Assembly (NCBI GenBank): GCA_963681505.1
Contig: OY811972.1
Coordinates: 3,641,332-3,705,331, forward strand
Length of the DNA: 64,000 nucleotides
Origin: Eunapius fragilis
Taxonomy: Eukaryota > Porifera > Demospongiae > Spongillida > Spongillidae
Reading direction: 5' to 3'
The position numbers and the translations under genes were made by a program. The notes beneath the pieces are model-generated. The model made no database searches and had not been told where the DNA came from. It saw only the letters and a list, made by a program, of their open reading frames with translations. This document shows positions 22,825 to 34,429 of this stretch, in pieces; the first letter of the stretch is position 1; the number at the start of each line of letters is the position of its first letter.

Positions 22825-23770
22825 CTGGTAAGGAGTGAAGGAATAGAACAAATCAAACATACATGTACACGTCATGTAACTACCTGTGGTATTGTTTATA
22901 AATGTGTTGATTTGAGATACATTGTATTATTCATTTCCAATCCATATTTTATGGTTAGAATAACGGTGCTAATGTTATCGCTTTGTCATATTATGGTCTA
23001 GCACGCCATATAGAGCTTTGTCAACTCTCACAACAAATAGGTCCGGCGCACAGGGTCAAGAGTAATATCATACAGGCAATCATCATGAATGAATGCAACC
23101 ATTTGAATGGAGAATCACTTATACTTATAAATCATTGTGTTCATTATCATGTACATGTATAAAGAGATAGTTAGATGTGGTGGGTGTAGCCCCACTAAAT
23201 TATTGAAGCACTTCAGAATGGTAAAACAAATAGTGTAGCTCTCCCTCACCCTACTATTCATTATTCATGTTGGACCCCCTTCTAGAATTCATGCATCCAC
23301 CATGCAGCACCCACAGCCCCATGTAACCAGGAGGTATCAGTTGTCTTGCTATGCCTTCATACGTGTACACATGTACCTACTGGTATTTGGATGTAAATGT
23401 ACATTAGTACATGTACATACCACACAAATGGAGCCACCCCTGGCTAGGAAAAAGGAAGAAAGTCGTGTTTAATCTAATTGTATCGTCGTAACTTTTCAAC
23501 AATTAGCTATCTATTAGTGCATGGGGACCATACAGCGCCGTCCACCACAAGTTCACACTCGCACGCGAGTGCAATGCGAGTTGAGTCGGGTGCGAGACAA
23601 AATAAAACATCTAATTCCAACGACGCACTCAGTCTATTTAAGTATGAGCTTTTTAAAAGGATTGCAGAAACATTCACCTATTTGGTGTTTAACCATATGA
23701 ACTGCAAAGGGCACTACATGTATGTTTTTGTCAAAAGCATGTGTAGTATTACAATCTTGATTTTAATATT

Positions 23771-24573
23771 AGGAACTACGATAGTAGTTCCTATATAGGA
23801 ATTGACCCGGGTCGTGAATATCATTTTAAAAAATCGCGACCGGCGTATGACTCGCGTACCGAGAAACGGATAGTGTTGCTCTTTGTTGCTATCGAACCAG
23901 AAGGCAAAGACGGTCATTTAAATGTTTTGCTCCAGTCCTCAAACAGTTTGCTTTAAGAGAACAAAAAAGTTCAAACTATACCAATCGTTTTAGAATCTCC
24001 TGGAAGGACATCTTCAGGTATCAGATATATGAATAAAGCATGAAACGGACATACGTAATCATTACGTAATGCCTTGTGTTAGATAGAAGCGTTCCCATGG
24101 CGACATTTACGTATATTTAGAATTGTGCAAACAAATGAGCAGACGACGACTCCCGCGCTCCTTACAGTGATCCCAAACAAAAGCAGCGTCTTCTCGTGAC
24201 GGTAATTGAAGCGGGGGGGGGGGGGGGGGGGAAGGGGGGAGGGGGGTAACTTGCCAGTAGTAATAATCGTAATGAAAAAATAGAGGAAACAAGTAAAGAA
24301 AAACATTCTCTAACGAGAAAGTTGGTGGGATATAGGAATTGGAGGCAAAGGTGGTGTAAAAAGGAGGGGAACAAGGTTTTGGGAAAAGGGTAAATGAGCC
24401 AAAAATCCTATATTTACCACTTCTTTTCTGTTACATTTACACGTGCTAAATATAGGTTTTTTGTCTCATTTACCCTTTTCTCAAAACCTTGTTCCCCTCC
24501 TTTTTACACCACCTTGCCTCCAAATCCTATATCCCACCAACTTTCACGTTAGAGAATGTTTTTCTTTACTTGT
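23771..24573 (+). mobile_element. composite hairpin/fold-back repeat, copy E
   Basis: Head hairpin AGGAACTAC, loop GATA, GTAGTTCCT at 23771, then GGAATTGACCCGGGTCGTGAA. The body contains CCTGGAAGGACATCTTC and ATGAATAAAGCATGAAAC. The fold-back tail starts at about 24285 with ACAAGTAAAGAAAAACATTC and ends near 24573. The paralogous flank at 24915-25010 (GGGCACTA...TTTTAATATT...GGTTTTCGTGCAGTACATT) lacks it, giving an empty site near 24975. Confidence 0.8.
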
Positions 24574-25237
24574 TTATATTATAAAGTTGTTTTCGTGCAG
24601 TACATTTGTCACAATTTCAGCGTAATCATGTGCAGAACTACATGATAAAATAAAGCCCAGTACATGAACAACATTGCCATAGGATAAAGATGTTCCCTTA
24701 TCACCACCTACTAAGTAGAAATGGTACATCCAGATGGGTAGGGTAAGTGGGTCACCAAAAGCTAACTAGATCCTATGGACCAATAGCTCATGTCTCTAAA
24801 GATGGATTCACCCAGGAAACAAAAGTGATGTAACTTGAGGCGGTGGTGAGATGGGATATATTGGCTTAAATTATTGATGCAATTAGAAGAGTTCATGTGC
24901 ATCCATCATGTACATCTGTAAAGGGCACTATATTTTTGTGATGTATATGAAATTACAGATCTCAATTTTAATATTTTAAAATACAAAGTGGTTTTCGTGC
25001 AGTACATTGGTTACTTAGTCTTGTGCAGAACTAATCTGTTAATCCACATCAATATCACCTCAAAAAAGCCCATATAAGAGCCATGGATTAGTATGGGTGA
25101 TGCGCATTCTACACAGAGCCCACTACTTCTAGGTGGTTTGAAGGTAGTGCATACCATTCAGACTTTTTTACAGTATGATATGAATAGGTGATGGTCCTTG
25201 CCGACATAGCACGCATGCTACTCACATGACTACCAAC

Positions 25238-25336
25238 CTTATCACCTTGGTTGACATTAACTCCAGCTCCTATGAGAGTATTGACAATGTTGAGGTGCCC
25301 ACTGTAGCTTGCTATCCACAAAGGTACCTGACTCAT
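25238..25336 (-). CDS. ankyrin gene, exon 6 (one repeat)
   Basis: A 99-nt phase 0-0 exon (acceptor CTTCAG, donor AAG|GTTGGTAG) encoding MSQVPLWIASYSGHLNIVNT and LIGAGVNVNQGDK. It is the second member of the PLW.ASYSGHLNIVNTLIGAG subfamily with exon 2 (32737-32835); the downstream intron is duplicated too. The initial Met is internal, not a start. Confidence 0.9.
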
Positions 25337-26105
25337 CTGAAGGGAATAACAAACATTTCATCTCATCACATTGTCAGGTCACTTCATTACCAAATTGGAA
25401 GACAAGAAGTAAACCATGTACCATAGAGTACATTAATATATAAATCCTAACTCAGCCCACACTTTATTTAAAAGAAGGGCTCTTTTTAAAATGAGTAAGC
25501 CTACGTAAGTACACAGCCTGAACAACCTTCAAGAAATAATATGGTACTTTTTGATGAAAGCTACCCAGGCATGTATGCCTACATAGCCTGAACAACCTTC
25601 AATAAATAAAATGGTACTTTTATAAAAGCTACACATGTCCACTGCAATGAAAATGTGCTCATTTAAAATATCAACCTTTTATTCAATGTAGGAGGGAGTA
25701 GCTAATAAACGTAAAAAAATTAATACACAAGACATATTGGACTATTTGGTGATGGGATATCCATGTACATGTACATGTATGGTGTATTACTACTGATTTA
25801 TGCCATGGCAGTTGGGTCTTAGCACGAGGTATGCACAAGTTGGTATGAAACATCAGAATGAGGTAAGCATGGGAGGTATTTGGTGGAGATGACTCTTTCC
25901 TGCTCTGTGAAGGTATTCAACTACACGAGAAATTCTAGTCACCTCAGGCGTATATTCATGGTACTAAGAATGGTTACCAGAGGACATTGCCTGCACAGCC
26001 AAGTGATGGGGCAAGCTGGTGGGACCATGTGGTAGTTGGAGTTAAAAGGGTTAACTGGAAGCTGAAGGTCAGTCTACTGATGAAAGAAGTAGCTAAGCTG
26101 GTAAA

Positions 26106-26700
26106 TCACCCTGAGGCCTTATGGGCAGGTGGGGAGGAATATGTGGATGATGAGCTCATGTAAGGTTGTGATGATAAGAGAATGATGCAAAAGAACACAG
26201 CCCAGTGCAATAGTGGTGGGACCAGGTGGGTGGATAGAACCACATGACATGGATGTACAGCACCTACAGCCCCAAGGAACCAGGAGCTATTGTCTTGATA
26301 TGCCTTCATACATGTACACATGTACCTACTGGTACTTGGATGTATATGTACATTAGTACATACCACACAAATGGAGACTCACCCACCATCACTCTTCAAC
26401 GGAAAAACAAAGAAACAACCTAGAAAATCGTGAAATACCTTCCTATATGTCTGACCATAGTCAAAAGGTAGGGAGCATGAGCCATGACGTTGGATTCAGA
26501 AAAGTGTGGATAACCTCCAAAACACACCAATCCCCAGCCACCACTTCTTGATGACCAGTTATATTGCATACTGACACAATCCTCCCCAATCCAATACTAC
26601 CCCCAGCCCCACCTCTCAATATATATCCAAGCACATAAGATATGTGCATGTGTACAGAAATGTGACCTGTTTACAATACATTTATTAATAAAGCAGGTAC
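26106..26700. repeat. intronic repeat of the ankyrin locus, copy 2
   Basis: A close copy of the 22.1 kb block, including TTAATAAAGCAGGTACCTTGC leading into the next ankyrin exon. Confidence 0.8.
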
Positions 26701-26762
26701 CTTGCAATAAGAAGTCAATATGTACATGTACTAGTATAAGAACATATCACCATATCACTTAC

Positions 26763-26864
26763 GCTTAATTCTGCTATATTTACATCAGCACCTGCTTCCA
26801 CCAAGGTCTGCACAACATCATGATGACCTTTCAGACTTGCCACATACAATGGAGTTGCATTAGC
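26763..26864 (-). CDS. ankyrin gene, exon 5 (one repeat)
   Basis: A 102-nt exon, acceptor CCTTACTAG, donor AAGC|GTAAGTG. It encodes ANATPLYVASLKGHHDVVQT and LVEAGADVNIAELS. The acceptor uses TAG where its sister exons use CAG, and the end is one codon longer than in exons 3 and 4. Otherwise it is a normal ankyrin repeat and appears intact. Confidence 0.85.
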
Positions 26865-27539
26865 CTAGTAAGGAGTGAAGGAATAAAACAAATGAGGTGG
26901 TTAGCCACACTAGATGATACATGTATCACAATATCATAACTATAAAAGCAGCTGCTAAATTTGGTATTGCACAAAAAAACATCCAACAATGGTCTGTACA
27001 AGTGTCAAGCAGTAGTGCAAGTTGTGAGGTCAAATGCACTCATTGAGCCGATATTTGCAGATGTGGACCTGTTATTTTGAGCACTGTGATCTAATAATAT
27101 TTCTCCAACATAGACACCTATCCATATACAATACATGTATGTGTGACTTCACGCGTGCATACATGTGTACACCTGCAAGTATACATGTATCTACTGGTGC
27201 TTGGATGTACAGCACATGTATATGCAGTGTACATGTATGTACATGCACTGATCACATGCACCCTCCCCTCACTCTCCTCCCCCACTCCTGTTTTAAACAG
27301 TTGGTTATTATTGAATAATGGCTGACAAGGATGAAGTGTGTGCAACTACATCATTGCCATAGGATAAAGATGTCCCATTTTCACCACATAATAAGTAGAC
27401 ATCCAGATGGGTAGGGTTAGTGGGTGCATTAGAGATTCCATACAATCTGTCTTCCACCTATAAGCTAACCAGCAGGTGCCTTCCCCCCCTCCCCCTCCCT
27501 CCCCCAGTTTCGGACTGATGATTACCAAGGATGAAGTAT

Positions 27540-28020
27540 TTTATATATTGTCCTTCATTTATAATATAGTGATACATGTACCTCATTCGTATTTCTAACT
27601 ATACATGAAATATTGCCATGAAATGCTATTAGTAGAGCACTCAATGACATAATGATGACATAAATCAGTTTCATGCTTTATTTATGCATCTGATATAGAT
27701 GTTCTTCCAGGAAATTCTAAAGCCATTGGTATAATTGGTGCTATTTAGAACCGCGAGTTGTACTCTCCTGAGGAGAAGACAATGACGATGGAGGATTGGT
27801 CTGGGAACTAGAACAGCACTAGCTTTTGTACCTCTTAAAGCATATGGTCTGAAGACTTAAACAAAACAATAAATGACAGTCTTTGTCTCCTGGTTCATTA
27901 GCAACAAATACCAAAGCTATCCAAATCATGGTAGGCAAGTTATATGCGGGTTGCATTTTAAAAATAATATTCGTGATAAGGCACAAATCCTATACGGGAA
28001 CTCACTAACATCGGTTCCAA
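27540..28020 (-). mobile_element. composite hairpin/fold-back repeat, copy F (no tail)
   Basis: The reverse complement matches copy E from its head region (TATAGGATTTGTGCC, CACGAATATTATTTTTAAAA) through GACAAAGACTGTCATTTA to TTCCTGGAAGAACATC and AATAAAGCATGAAACTG. The head stem is degraded and the fold-back tail is missing. Confidence 0.65.
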
Positions 28021-28456
28021 TTCCCTTCCCTGCTGGTTATTGCATATACAGGGCCATCTACATGTCTTGTATCCATGATGGGACCTTACAACAGCATGAG
28101 CAGGCTGTATGTCAACTATAGAGCCACATGACAAGGTGGTCATATCTGTTGATCCCATAGGTGGGCAGAGGTTGCAATTATCTGAGGTAGTTAGCAGGAG
28201 TGACGATTTGGTCTTAGCATTTAGTGTGCACAAGTTGACACTTCTTGTTGTGTGAATGCATTCGACTACACAAGATATTCTAGTCACCTCAGGCCTACTA
28301 TGAAATACCTGAGGACATTGTCTGTATAGCAAGGTGATGGGGCAAGCTGGTGGAACCATGTGGTAGTTGGGGTTAAAAGGGTTAACTGGAAGCTGAAGGT
28401 CAGCATACTGAAGGAAGAAGTAGCTAAGCTGGATAAATCACCCTGAGGCCTTATGG

Positions 28457-29631
28457 GGTCATTCCTTCCGGCTCTTGTGAGCAAGAGTTGTGACTTACAT
28501 GTACGTACATGTATTCTGATTTTGCTCTAACTTCCCATATTTGTTGGTCTTGATATGAAAATGACTTCTACCATTTATTGTGTTAATAACGTTAATGGTT
28601 TACGAAATATACACCACTGAATAATTAATTTACAATTGACAGCAGGGTTTTGGCATCGAATTGACGGCCATGATGAGTATAACTGATCTATGGCGATAAT
28701 TTTGGGGAGTGGATAAAGTGTTAAATTTCTAGCTTTATCAAAGTACCTTTTTAAAATATAGAGGTGTCTACCACGTGAAATACAAGTTTATTTTACACAA
28801 CTGAAGGGACTATCAATGTCTATACGCTTCAGAAAAAAAAGTTTGTATATTGATTACCTCTGAGAACCACACGAGATTTTACCAGAGGGCGCCATTTTTG
28901 TCTCATCAAAATTCACTTTTGTTTACATATGTTACAAGTGGTGTTATGTAAACGTCTTACCACAGCTACCCCACACTGTCATCACAATCATTAATTAATA
29001 GCATAGTTAGTGTTTCGTTTGATTGCAATCACACGATGATCATTCGATGAGAACGTGGCTCAGGTAAATGCAAGCTCTTTATTACTGATTTGAAATGAAG
29101 GTTGTTTCATTTTATTTTGTAGCAAACACCAGCAACTAGCTGATGGATCGCCCAATGTACTGCCAGCGCATGTAGCTATAGCGTCTGATGTACCGCCAGT
29201 ACACGTGGCATCTGGTGTTCCTCCAGTGCAGGTAGCATCTGATATACATGTACTGCCAATGTACCGCCACCCTCTACTGATGAAATGCCACGTGCACCAT
29301 CGCCACCCACTACCGATTTACCGCGACCTTCTACCGATGCACCCTCTACCGATGTACCGTGACCCTCTACCCATGTACTGCCACCCTCTACCGATGTACC
29401 GCGACCATCTACCAATCTGCCGCGACCCTCTACCGATATACTGCCAGTGCACGTCGCTCCTGATGTACTCCCGATGCTTCCACATACGGCACGGCGTGGA
29501 ATAGTGCAGCTTCCCGACTTACCGCCTTCATCCCACACTCGGAGAAGAACAAGAACACAAGCATGGACCTACTTGTGTTCTTATTCTTCTCCGAGTCTGG
29601 GATGAAGGCAGCGAGTCGGGAAGCTGCACTA
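28457..29631 (+). mobile_element. relic insertion starting with GGGTCATTCC in an ankyrin intron repeat
   Basis: The intronic repeat is interrupted after GGCCTTATG by GGGTCATTCC and resumes at 29631 with TATGGGCAG, giving a 4-bp TATG at both joints. The left part matches the terminal region of the 46452-56109 element (TTTACGAAATATACACC, AATAATTAATTTACA, GCGCCATTTTTGTCTC in diverged form). The right end is a hairpin rather than a mirror of the left end, so a second insertion or rearrangement is likely. Confidence 0.55.
29240..29440 (+). repeat. degenerate CTACCGATGTACCGCGACC tandem repeat
   Basis: Successive 18-21 bp units of CTACCGATGTACCGCGACCCT with substitutions. In one frame they give PSTDVPRPSTD-like peptides, interrupted by a stop and frame changes. 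This could be a decayed proline-rich coding repeat. Confidence 0.7.
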
Positions 29632-29632
29632 T
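29503..29632. repeat. 130-bp hairpin with 58-bp arms
   Basis: GTGCAGCTTCCCGACT through CGGAGAAGAACAAGAACACA is followed, after about 12 bases, by the nearly perfect inverse ending GAGTCGGGAAGCTGCAC. Confidence 0.85.
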
Positions 29633-30191
29633 GGGCAGATGGGGAGGAGTATGTGGATGATGAGCTCATGGAAGGTTGTGATGATAAGAGAATGATGCAA
29701 AAGAACACAGCCCAGTGCAAAGCTGGTGGGACCAGGTGCGTAGATAGAACCACATGACATGGATGTATAGCACCTACAGCCCCAAGGAACCAGGAGCTAT
29801 TGTCTTGATATGCCTTCATACATGTACACTTGTACCTACTGATACTTGGATGTAAATGTACATAAGCACACACCACACAAATGGATCCTCCCCCACCCCC
29901 ACTCTTCAACCAGCTGATGATATGATGATGGTGGATCCTGGTGGGTAGGGAAAGTGGGTGCCCATAGAACCACTTCTTGATGACCAATTATATTGCATAC
30001 TGACACAATCCTCTCCAATCCAATACCACCCCCAGCCCCACCTCTCAATACATATCCAAGCACATAAGATATGTGCATGTGTACAGAAATGTGACCTTTA
30101 TAGAATACATTTATTAATAAAGCATGTACCTTGCAATAAGAAGTCAATGTGTACATGTACTTGTATAAGAACATAACACCATATCACTTAC

Positions 30192-30290
30192 TGATGTTGC
30201 TATATTTACATCAGCACCTGCTCCCACTAAGGTCTGTACTACATCATGATGACCTTTCTGACTTGCCACATACAATGGAGTTGTATTGTT
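30192..30290 (-). CDS. ankyrin gene, exon 4 (one repeat)
   Basis: A 99-nt phase 0-0 exon (acceptor TTACCAG, donor TCA|GTAAGTG) encoding NNTTPLYVASQKGHHDVVQT and LVGAGADVNIATS. It is nearly identical to exon 3 and differs at few residues, showing recent duplication of an exon with its introns. Confidence 0.9.
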
Positions 30291-30764
30291 CTGGTAAGGA
30301 GTGAAGGAATAGAACAAATCAAACATACATGTCATGTAACCATCTCCATGCATGTGTACAGCAGTATGCATGTTGGGTGAAAGTGAAGAGAAGGGATGAG
30401 GGAGGGAGGAAAGATAATGGAGGTCATGAAATGACATCTCCAAAATGAATAACCTCCATGTATGCACATGTTTACATGTATAACCTGTACATGTACAATA
30501 ATTGCCTGATGATGTAATAATATTTCTCCAACACAGACACCTGTCCATAAACAATATGTGTGACTTCATGCATGCATGCATATGTACACGTACAAGTATG
30601 TACATATGCATGTATCATGTACACACAGGTTAATAGAGACACTGTGGGCTACTGATGTGTCTTCATAGATGTACATGTATCTACTGGTGTTTGGATGTAC
30701 AGTATATGTATATACATGCACAGATCACATACACCCTCCCCCCTATCCTCCCCATGCCTTACCC

Positions 30765-31015
30765 CACTCCACCATCTTTCTCAGAGAGAATGCTATCTTG
30801 TTTCCTTCATTTTATATAATGATACCTCATTCTAATATTCAAATTATTATACGTGAAATCAGAGACCGTGAAATGTTGCCGTGGATGCTTTTAGTAGAGC
30901 ACTCAATGACATAATGATGACGTAAATCAGTTTCATGCTTTATTTATGTATCTGATACATAGAGATAGTCTTCCAGGAAATTCTAAAGCCATTGGTATAA
31001 TTGGTGCTATTTACA
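30765..31015 (-). repeat. composite hairpin/fold-back repeat, copy G (body and tail remnant)
   Basis: Starts with the fold-back remnant CCACCATCTTTCTCAGAGAG and continues as the inverse of the body shared with copies E and F (CATGCTTTATTTAT, CTTCCAGGAAATTCTAAAG). The head is absent. Remnants of tail and body being adjacent supports one element. Confidence 0.6.
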
Positions 31016-31194
31016 TATAGTTTGCTGGATGGGGATGACTCTTCTTGTTCCGTGAATGCATTCGACTACACAAGATATTCAGGTCACCTCAGGCCTACTG
31101 TGAAATACCTGAGGACATTGTCTGCATAGCAAGGTGTTGGGGCAAGCTGGTGGGACTATGTGGTAGTTGGGGTTAAAAGGGTTAAGCTGGTAAA

Positions 31195-31740
31195 TCACCC
31201 TGAGGCCTTATGGGCAGGTGGGGAGGAATATGTGGATGATGAGCTCATGTAAGGTTGTGATGATAAGAGAATTATGCAAAAGAACACAGCCCAGTGCAAA
31301 GCAGGTGGGACCAGGTGGGTGGATAGAACCACATGACATGGATGTACAGCACCTACAGCCCCAAGGAACCAGGAGCTATTGTCTTGATATGCCTTCATAC
31401 ATGTACACATGTATCTACTGGTACTTGGATGTAAATGTACATAAGCACACACCACACAAATGGAGCCTCCCCCACCCCCACTCTTCAACCAGCTAATGAT
31501 ATGATGATGGTGGATCCAGATGGGTAGGGAAAGTGGGTGCCCATAGAACCACTTCTTGATGACCAGTTATATAGCATAACCTCTTCAATCCAATACCACC
31601 CCAGCCCCACCTCTCAATACATATCCAAGCACATAAGATATGTGCATGTGTACAGTATTGTGACCTATTTACAATACATTTATTAATAAAGCAGGTACTT
31701 TGCAATAAGAAGTCAATGTGTACATGTACATGTATAAGAA
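31195..31740. repeat. intronic repeat of the ankyrin locus, copy 4
   Basis: A close copy of the blocks at 22.1, 26.1 and 29.6 kb, ending in the TTAATAAAGCAGGTACTTTGC segment that precedes exon 3. Confidence 0.8.
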
Positions 31741-31760
31741 CATAACATCATATCACTTAC

Positions 31761-31859
31761 TGATGTTGCTATATTTACATCAGCACCTGCTCCCACCAAG
31801 GTCTGCACTACATCATGATGACCCTCCTGACTTGCCACATACAATGGAGTCATATTGCG
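31761..31859 (-). CDS. ankyrin gene, exon 3 (one repeat)
   Basis: A 99-nt phase 0-0 exon (acceptor TTACCAG, donor TCA|GTAAGTG) encoding RNMTPLYVASQEGHHDVVQT and LVGAGADVNIATS. It is a canonical ankyrin repeat. After it, 31989-32110 is repeated at about 22970-23070. Confidence 0.9.
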
Positions 31860-32736
31860 CTGGTAAGGAGGGAAGAAATAGAACAAGTCAAACATACTTG
31901 TCATGTAATCATCTTCAGGTATTTTTTATAATAGTGTTGATTAAAGATTCATTTCCAATCCAAAATTGTTAGAATAACAGTGCTAATGTCACCACTTTGT
32001 CATATCATGGTCTAGCACGCCATATAAGTCCAGCTTTGTCAACTCTCGCAACAAATAGGTCCAGCACACAGGGTCAAAAGTTGGTGTGCCAAGGTTAAGG
32101 GTGTGACAGTACATCCATGCAGCCTCTCCAGAGAGTAATACAATACAGGGAATCATTTTGAATGAATGCAACCATTTGAACAGGGAATCACTTATAAACT
32201 GTTATGTTCATTATCATGTATATTAGCTTTTATTACATACCATAATGTACATCTACCTCAGCCGGCCAGCTAGGAAAAGGATGAAAGTTGTTTTTAATCT
32301 AATAAGCTAACTAGATCCTATGGACCAAAGTCTCATATCTCATTCACCCAGGAAACATTACAAGTTATGTAACTTGAGGTGGTGGTGAGATGAGATATAT
32401 TGTGATGCAATTACAAAAGTTCGTGTACATCCACCATTAAGTGGTTGGGGAGATATTGGTTGCCATGGAACCCAATAACTTACATCACATCAATATTAAA
32501 AAAAAAACCATATAAGAGCCATGGATTAGTATGGGTATGTGTACTGTAAACAGAACCCACTAATTCTAGGTGGTTTCAAGGTAGTGCAGACCATTCCAAC
32601 TTGTTCTACAGTATGATATGAATAGGTGATGATCCTTATCGACTTAACACGTATGCCTATATCATTTGGGGAAAGGTCTATACATTCAATACCTTTACGA
32701 TACAATGACCCCATAGTTACTCACGTGACTACCAAC

Positions 32737-32835
32737 CTTATCACCTTGGTTGACTATAGCTCCAGCTCCTATGAGGGTATTCACAATGTTGAGGTGTCCA
32801 CTGTAGCTTGCTGTCCACAAAGGTCCCTGACCAAA
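32737..32835 (-). CDS. ankyrin gene, exon 2 (one repeat)
   Basis: A 99-nt phase 0-0 exon (acceptor CTTCAG, donor AAG|GTTGG) encoding FGQGPLWTASYSGHLNIVNT and LIGAGAIVNQGDK. It is a sister of exon 6. The sequence 32515-33180 around it is a diverged copy of 25080-25760. Confidence 0.9.
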
Positions 32836-33688
32836 CTGAAGGGAATAACAAACATTTCATCTCATCACATTGTCAAGTCACTTCATCCCCAAATTGGAAG
32901 ACAAGAAGTAACCCATGTACCATGGAGTACAATAATTTATAAATCTTAACTCAGCCCAAACTTAAAAGAAGTACGCCTACGTAAAGTATATAGCCTGAAA
33001 AACCTTACTTACCAAACTTCAATGAAAGGAACTGCTCTTTATAAAATGAGTATGCCTACAAAAAGCATACATGTACAGCCAGAACAACCTTTAAGAAATA
33101 AAATGGTACTTTTATACAGGGTCCCATGCTATAGAAATGGAGGAGGGAGTAGCTACATAAACGTACAAAGATTAATACACAAGACATATTGGACTATATG
33201 GTGATGGGATATCCATGTACATGTATGATGTATTCCTACTGATTTGTGCTAGCACGACGTATGCGCAAGTTGGTAAACATCAGAATTAGGTAACCATGAG
33301 AGGTATTTGGTGGAGATTACTCTAACCATTCATAGTACCATGAATATAGGCCTGTGATTGTATTCAACTACATGGCCACCACAGGCCTGTATATTCATGG
33401 TGCTAAGAATGGTTACCAGAGGACATTGTCTGCACAGCAAAGTGATGGGGCAAGCTGGTGGGACCATGTTGCAGTAGGGGTTAAAAGGGTTGGCAGGATA
33501 GAAAAACATGACTTGGATGTAAGCGCCTACTGTTTATATAATTATGTTCAAGACAACCGACATCGGTACTCGCGGGTGGCGAGCACTACCTACGCTACCC
33601 TAGGTCTAGCGTGTTATATGACTCCAGCTTAACGGTCTACCCTAAGCAAACACACTAGAAAGGCAAAGTACACGTCTTGACGGCTCAC

Positions 33689-33817
33689 CGTATCCGTTAC
33701 GTTTACCGGCACACCACCCTGGATAGTCATCAGACTCGTAACGGTGGCGATGTCTCCATTACGTGCAGCAGACAGCAGCTGTGTTGCAGCCTGTGCGTAC
33801 AAATCAACATTATACAT
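33689..33817 (-). CDS. ankyrin gene, first coding exon
   Basis: Starts with ATG at 33817 and encodes MYNVDLYAQAATQLLSAARN, then GDIATVTSLM and VPVNVTDT. It ends in phase 0 at an ACG|GTGAGCC donor, 129 nt. The AATQLLSAARNGD..TV.SL part is the N-terminal cap typical of ankyrin-repeat proteins. An alternative is an internal exon starting at the CGCACAG acceptor (33793). Joined in order, the nine exons on this strand would give about 300 residues made almost wholly of ankyrin repeats, probably a cytosolic protein-binding scaffold. No other domain is visible. Confidence 0.7.
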
Positions 33818-34134
33818 AGAAGGCTGTTCGCTGACCCATAAAATCCTACTGCACCTGTTCCATATTAGTTCCGTATTCTATTTATCGATGACGTAAATTG
33901 TTTTATAACGGTAGGTACACAGCGAAACCACTATCCGGAGACGGGTTGCAACGGTACTCCGTCTCTTTCGAACACGACGGGCTTCTACGTAAATGTCACG
34001 GAAACGTTTAGTGACGGTGCCCGTGTATGTGCAATGGTAATCGACGAACGCTACAGCACGGTACCGTCCACATAGTTATTGACGTCATGGTCACATTATT
34101 ATTATTATTATTATTCTGACTGATGTAAGTGAAA
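33818..34134. promoter_or_regulatory. possible bidirectional promoter region
   Basis: A 317-bp interval between two divergent first exons, richer in CpG than its surroundings, with ACGTAA/TTACG motifs and an (ATT)n run at about 34095-34116. The promoter role is inferred from position and composition only. Confidence 0.3.
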
Positions 34135-34277
34135 ATGAGCGGCAAGCGACGCTACTGTCACCACTGTGGGGACGACGTGTGTAGATCTACATGTACATGT
34201 CCTGTCCAGAATGCTTCAAAATCAGCAGATACTGGTCTCCTGGGAGGTGTGGACCTTCACGGGCGTGGCCTCATCAG
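34135..34277 (+). CDS. possible first exon with a zinc-ribbon-like N-terminus
   Basis: ATG at 34135 opens MSGKRRYCHHCGDDVCRSTC, continues to LHGRGLIR and ends at an ATCAG|GTAAATG donor. The early C..C...C....C.C cysteines suggest metal binding. I do not recognise the protein. Candidate downstream acceptors at 34498, 34618 and 34702 all lead to a stop soon after the junction, so the gene structure is unresolved. It diverges from the ankyrin gene start. Confidence 0.35.
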
Positions 34278-34429
34278 GTAAATGTGTCGGTAGGCGCCAT
34301 TTTTGTTGTGACGAACCCCCTTCTTTCAGTCTACAGGAATAGGTTGTAACGCGGAAGTACGTGCTTTTCGTTATGTAAGTTGATATCTGATACTTACTTG
34401 TATTTCCTCTCGCTTTAATACCCTTTCCA

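Noticed and set aside
30765..30810. Stand-alone MITE
   Set aside because: Its sequence continues into the inverse body of the composite repeat, so it is a tail remnant of copy G.
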